A stretch of DNA of 64,000 bases from Sphingomonas sp. LM7. Its GTDB lineage: Bacteria; Pseudomonadota; Alphaproteobacteria; Sphingomonadales; Sphingomonadaceae. The position numbers and the translations under genes were made by a program. Position 1 is the stretch's first letter, and every line of letters starts with the position of its first letter. The notes beneath the pieces are model-generated. The model had not been told where the DNA came from. It searched no databases and worked only from the letters and a program-made list of their open reading frames with translations. Shown one piece after another: positions 61,018-64,000 of the stretch. Location: the NCBI RefSeq assembly GCF_002002925.1, contig NZ_CP019511.1, forward strand, positions 682,001 through 746,000, in the 5' to 3' direction.

Positions 61018-62660
61018 GTAAAAAGCAAAAACTTGAACTGAATTGGGTAGGAAAGGAAACCCGACCACGACTGGAGCCGCGCATTCTTCTGGAGAACGCC
61101 GGCAGAACATATCATGCGGCGACGCGGGTGAGCGAAAATGATATATTCGACAATATACTTATTCACGGCGATAATCTGTTGGCGTTGAAAGCTCTTGAAT
61201 CTGAATACACTGGGAAGGTGAAATGCGTTTTCATCGACCCACCGTATAATACCGGCAGCGCCTTCGCTCAGTACGATGACGGTCTTGAGCATTCTATTTG
61301 GCTTGGACTCATTCGTGATCGAATAGAGCTCATCAGGAATCTACTATGCGAAGACGGCTCTTTATGGATAACCATAGACGACAATGAGGCGCACTACCTG
61401 AAAGTGATGTGTGACGAGATTTTCGGTCGCCAGAACTTTGTAGCGACCTGCGTTTGGGAAAAGGACAAAGGTGGACGCGGAGACGCAGATATTTCACTCT
61501 CGCACGACAATGTGCTTGTTTATTCCCGCGATAGGGCAAGTTGGGCGAAGTCTCGGAACTTGATGCCGCGGACAGAAACTCAGTTAGGTCGCTTTAAGAA
61601 CCCGGATAATGATCCGCGAGGCCCCTGGCGCCAAGGCGACGATGGCACGGCCAAGAGCGGGACCGAGAAACAACGATTTCCCGTAACGCTGCCTTCTGGT
61701 CGGGTGGTGACGCCGCCGCCTGGCCGCTTCTGGGCGTTCTCTCAAAGCACCCTTGCCAAAGCTCGTGACGAAGGGAGGGCGTATTTTGGAAACGACGGTA
61801 ATCGCCTTCCAATCATCAAGCGCTACATTGATGAGGTTCGCGATGGGGTTGCCCCCCGCACTTGGTGGAGTGCCGATGAAGTTGGTACAAACCAGCAGGC
61901 TAAGCGGGATCACCTTAACAAACTACTTCCTAATATAGAACCTTTCGCCACTCCGAAACCCGAGGGATTGCTCAGTCGCATAATCCATATTGCGACGAAT
62001 AAGGGCGATATTGTGCTAGATTCATTCGCGGGGTCCGGCACGACGGGCGCGGTGGCCCACAAAATGGGTCGTCGATGGATTATGGTCGAACTTGGGGATC
62101 ATTGCTTTACCCATATTGTGCCGCGCCTGAAGAAGGTAATCGATGGCAATGATCCCGGCGGTATTTCGAAGCCGGTAGATTGGAATGGTGGTGGAGGGTT
62201 CCGCTATTATGAGCTCGCTCCCTCCTTGCTGGAGAAGGATAAATGGGGTCGCGAGGTTATTTCGAAAGAATACGATGCTGCAATGCTTGCGCAGGCACTG
62301 TGTAAACTTGAAGGCTTCACCTACGCGCCCAGCCCTGATATATATTGGCAGCAGGGGCATTCATCTGAAAGCGACTTCCTCTACGTTACCACGCAAAGCC
62401 TTGGGCCGGAGGAATTGGCCGCATTGAGTGAGGACGTCGGCGAGGGCCGCTCGCTGTTGATCCTATGCGCCGCATTCCGGGGCAATGCCGAACTTTGGCC
62501 CAATCTCACTGTGCGTAAGATTCCGAACCACATTCGCAGCCGCTGCGAATGGGGGCATGATGACTACAGCCTCAACATCGCCAATCTTCCGCAGGCTGAG
62601 GTGAAAGCCGCGCCGGTTGCACCGCAGCCCGGTCTATTCGACGACGGAGATGCCGCGTGA
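61014..62660 (+). CDS. mod: Type III DNA adenine methyltransferase (Mod)
   Basis: Site-specific N6-adenine methyltransferase of 548 residues. Catalytic motif IV DPPY at 75-78 comes before the SAM-binding FAGSG (residues 338-342, in DSFAGSGTTGAVA), the beta-class order typical of type III Mod. The segment between them (about 130-290) should be the target recognition domain. The C-terminal part (residues about 390-548) has YYELAPSLLEKDKWGREV and is family-typical. The first two-thirds of the gene is much more AT-rich than its 3' end and the following res gene, which suggests domain exchange. Overlaps both neighbours by four bases. Confidence 0.93.
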   Translation: MSKKQKLELNWVGKETRPRLEPRILLENAGRTYHAATRVSENDIFDNILIHGDNLLALKALESEYTGKVKCVFIDPPYNTGSAFAQYDDGLEHSIWLGLIRDRIELIRNLLCEDGSLWITIDDNEAHYLKVMCDEIFGRQNFVATCVWEKDKGGRGDADISLSHDNVLVYSRDRASWAKSRNLMPRTETQLGRFKNPDNDPRGPWRQGDDGTAKSGTEKQRFPVTLPSGRVVTPPPGRFWAFSQSTLAKARDEGRAYFGNDGNRLPIIKRYIDEVRDGVAPRTWWSADEVGTNQQAKRDHLNKLLPNIEPFATPKPEGLLSRIIHIATNKGDIVLDSFAGSGTTGAVAHKMGRRWIMVELGDHCFTHIVPRLKKVIDGNDPGGISKPVDWNGGGGFRYYELAPSLLEKDKWGREVISKEYDAAMLAQALCKLEGFTYAPSPDIYWQQGHSSESDFLYVTTQSLGPEELAALSEDVGEGRSLLILCAAFRGNAELWPNLTVRKIPNHIRSRCEWGHDDYSLNIANLPQAEVKAAPVAPQPGLFDDGDAA

Positions 62661-64000
62661 GCAACCTTCGTCATGTGAATGCCATTGCCGGTCGTCTGAG
62701 CCTGCGTCAGCCACAGCGTCGCAGTCTTGAGATCCTCGACCGTGTGGCGGAGATTGTGCCGCCGACAAAGACCGCTGACCTCGCCGCCGCCCTTGAGATC
62801 ATAAGGAGCGAGTATCCGGGCGTCGTGGATTTCGAACGCGATTTCCCGTCACTCTGCTTCGCGCTTGCGACGGGCGTCGGCAAGACCCGCCTGATGGGCG
62901 CATTCATCGCCTATTTGAAGCTGGCGCACGACATCAATAACTTTTTCGTGCTGGCCCCGAACCTCACCATCTACAACAAGCTGATCACCGATTTCACGGC
63001 CAACACGCCGAAATATGTCTTCAAGGGCATCTCCGAGTTCGCCATTTCGCCGCCTGTTTTGACGACCGGCGAAACCTACGAACGGCAAATCGCTTCGGGC
63101 GGGCAGCTTTTCCCAACTACCATCAACATTTTCAACATCGCCAAAATCTCGTCCGAGGTCCGCGGCGGCCGCAGCCCGCGCATCCGTTCCTTTCGCGAGG
63201 AAATCGGCGAGAGCTACTTCGACTATCTCGCCAGCTTGCCTGACCTGGTGTTGTTGATGGATGAGTCACACCGGTATCGCGCCACCGCCGGGATGCGGGC
63301 TATCAACGAACTGAAGCCGGTCCTTGGGCTCGAACTCACTGCGACGCCGTTTGTCGAAGGCACGCGCGGCCCGGTGCCGTTCAGCAACGTCATTTTCGAT
63401 TACCCGCTGGCGCGCGCGATGGAGGATGGCTTCGTCAAGGAGCCTGCTGTCGTCACAAGGCGCGACTTCAATCCGGCGGGCAAATCACCTGATGCCATTC
63501 AAATGATGAAGCTCGAGGACGGCGTTCGCCTGCACGAAAGCGTGAAGGTTGATCTTGAGACCTACGCTCGCGAAAATGGCGAACGGATCGTCAAGCCGTT
63601 TGTCCTCGTTATCGCGCGCGACACGACCCACGCCGCCGAATTGATGAGCCTCATTCAGTCCGAAGCGTTCTTTGAGGCGCGCTACGCCGATAAGGTGATT
63701 CAGGTCGATTCTAGCGTGAAGGAAGAGGAGACCGTCGAGAAGTTGTTGACAGTTGAGCAGAATGACAACCCCGTCGAAATCGTCATTCACGTCAACATGC
63801 TGAAAGAAGGTTGGGACGTCACCAACCTTTACACCATCATCCCATTGCGCGCGGCCAATGCCCGAACGCTGATCGAGCAGAGCATCGGACGCGGGCTTCG
63901 TTTGCCCTATGGAAAGCGCACGGGCGTCATTGCCGTGGACCGCCTGAACATTGTTGCGCACGACCGATTCCAGGAGATCGTGGACGAGGCCAACAATCCC
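62657..64000 (+). CDS. res: Type III restriction enzyme Res subunit (partial, 3' end outside window)
   Basis: Superfamily 2 ATPase subunit of the type III restriction enzyme. The frame is open from GTG 62657 (GTGA overlap with mod) to the end of the window, giving 448 residues without a stop. Motif I ATGVGKTRLMGA at 71-82, motif II LMDESHRYR with Asp202, motif III LELTATPFVEGT, and motif VI QSIGRGLRLPYG near residue 410. The C-terminal endonuclease domain lies outside the window. It would translocate on DNA together with Mod and cut unmodified DNA. Confidence 0.93.
   Translation, partial: MSNLRHVNAIAGRLSLRQPQRRSLEILDRVAEIVPPTKTADLAAALEIIRSEYPGVVDFERDFPSLCFALATGVGKTRLMGAFIAYLKLAHDINNFFVLAPNLTIYNKLITDFTANTPKYVFKGISEFAISPPVLTTGETYERQIASGGQLFPTTINIFNIAKISSEVRGGRSPRIRSFREEIGESYFDYLASLPDLVLLMDESHRYRATAGMRAINELKPVLGLELTATPFVEGTRGPVPFSNVIFDYPLARAMEDGFVKEPAVVTRRDFNPAGKSPDAIQMMKLEDGVRLHESVKVDLETYARENGERIVKPFVLVIARDTTHAAELMSLIQSEAFFEARYADKVIQVDSSVKEEETVEKLLTVEQNDNPVEIVIHVNMLKEGWDVTNLYTIIPLRAANARTLIEQSIGRGLRLPYGKRTGVIAVDRLNIVAHDRFQEIVDEANNP

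Noticed and set aside
63807..63829. Perfect inverted repeat AAGGTTGG...CCAACCTT
   Set aside because: It lies inside the res coding region in the conserved KEGWDVTNL motif, so it is explained by the codons needed there.
1..64000. CRISPR array or insertion sequence
   Set aside because: No regularly spaced identical repeats and no transposase gene were seen on either strand.

Overview
The window is high-GC DNA from an alphaproteobacterium, most likely a sphingomonad (Sphingomonas or a close relative). This is inferred from the carbohydrate-type TonB-dependent receptors that carry an IVVTG-x-RQSLE TonB box, the Csu-type pilus cluster, the caa3-type oxidase with a fused subunit I+III, and very tight operons joined by ATGA or GTGA overlaps. 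No rRNA, tRNA, CRISPR array or insertion sequence was recognised. The last ~14 kb is visibly less GC-rich and looks like a defence island.

Layout. 1-1647: 3' part of a xanthine-dehydrogenase-type molybdenum hydroxylase subunit. 1648-2218: non-coding, with a pair of inverted REP-like repeats. 2219-12714: one chemosensory operon comprising a soluble receptor with two signalling tips, a triple-CheW scaffold, CheB, CheR, CheA, a STAS-like protein, CheY, CheC and a hybrid histidine kinase. 12724-15129 (minus): membrane PQQ glucose dehydrogenase. 15221-21375: respiratory cluster with a CtaG-like assembly factor, a b561-type cytochrome, a diheme cytochrome c (minus strand), a small cytochrome c, CoxB with a C-terminal heme c domain, CoxA/CoxC fusion and a small membrane protein. 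21452-22081: NarL-type response regulator. 22181-28559: Csu-type chaperone-usher pilus. 28662-31461: CHASE3 hybrid kinase, CheY-like regulator and Hpt protein, a compact phosphorelay. 31563-33204: three small exported proteins, the last resembling tandem AprI/Inh protease-inhibitor domains. 33165-36780 (minus): FdhF/YdeP-like molybdoenzyme, FdhD and MobA. 36977-49960 (minus): a hemicellulose (probably glucuronoxylan) uptake and degradation locus with GH115, two GH43-like proteins, two TonB-dependent receptors and an ECF sigma/FecR pair.

50630-64000: defence island. A lone (p)ppGpp-synthetase-fold protein, a HEPN-motif protein and an unknown protein precede a six-gene operon: SNF2 helicase, 60-aa protein, Rad50/RloC-like ATPase with a zinc-hook-like CPLC and a C-terminal RN-x4-H motif, AIPR protein with a nuclease-like N terminus, beta-class adenine methyltransferase (Mod) and a type III restriction helicase (Res) that runs off the window. 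This operon is the best candidate for an incompletely described system: a type III restriction-modification core linked by overlapping genes to a translocase, an SMC-like ATPase and AIPR.

How the parts work together: the chemosensory array, the phosphorelay, the NarL-type regulator and the pilus suggest surface sensing and attachment. No flagellar gene is visible, so the Che output may not be motility. The PQQ dehydrogenase and caa3 oxidase give a periplasmic sugar oxidation and terminal respiration route. The xylan locus is wired through cell-surface signalling (STN-type receptor to FecR to ECF sigma).
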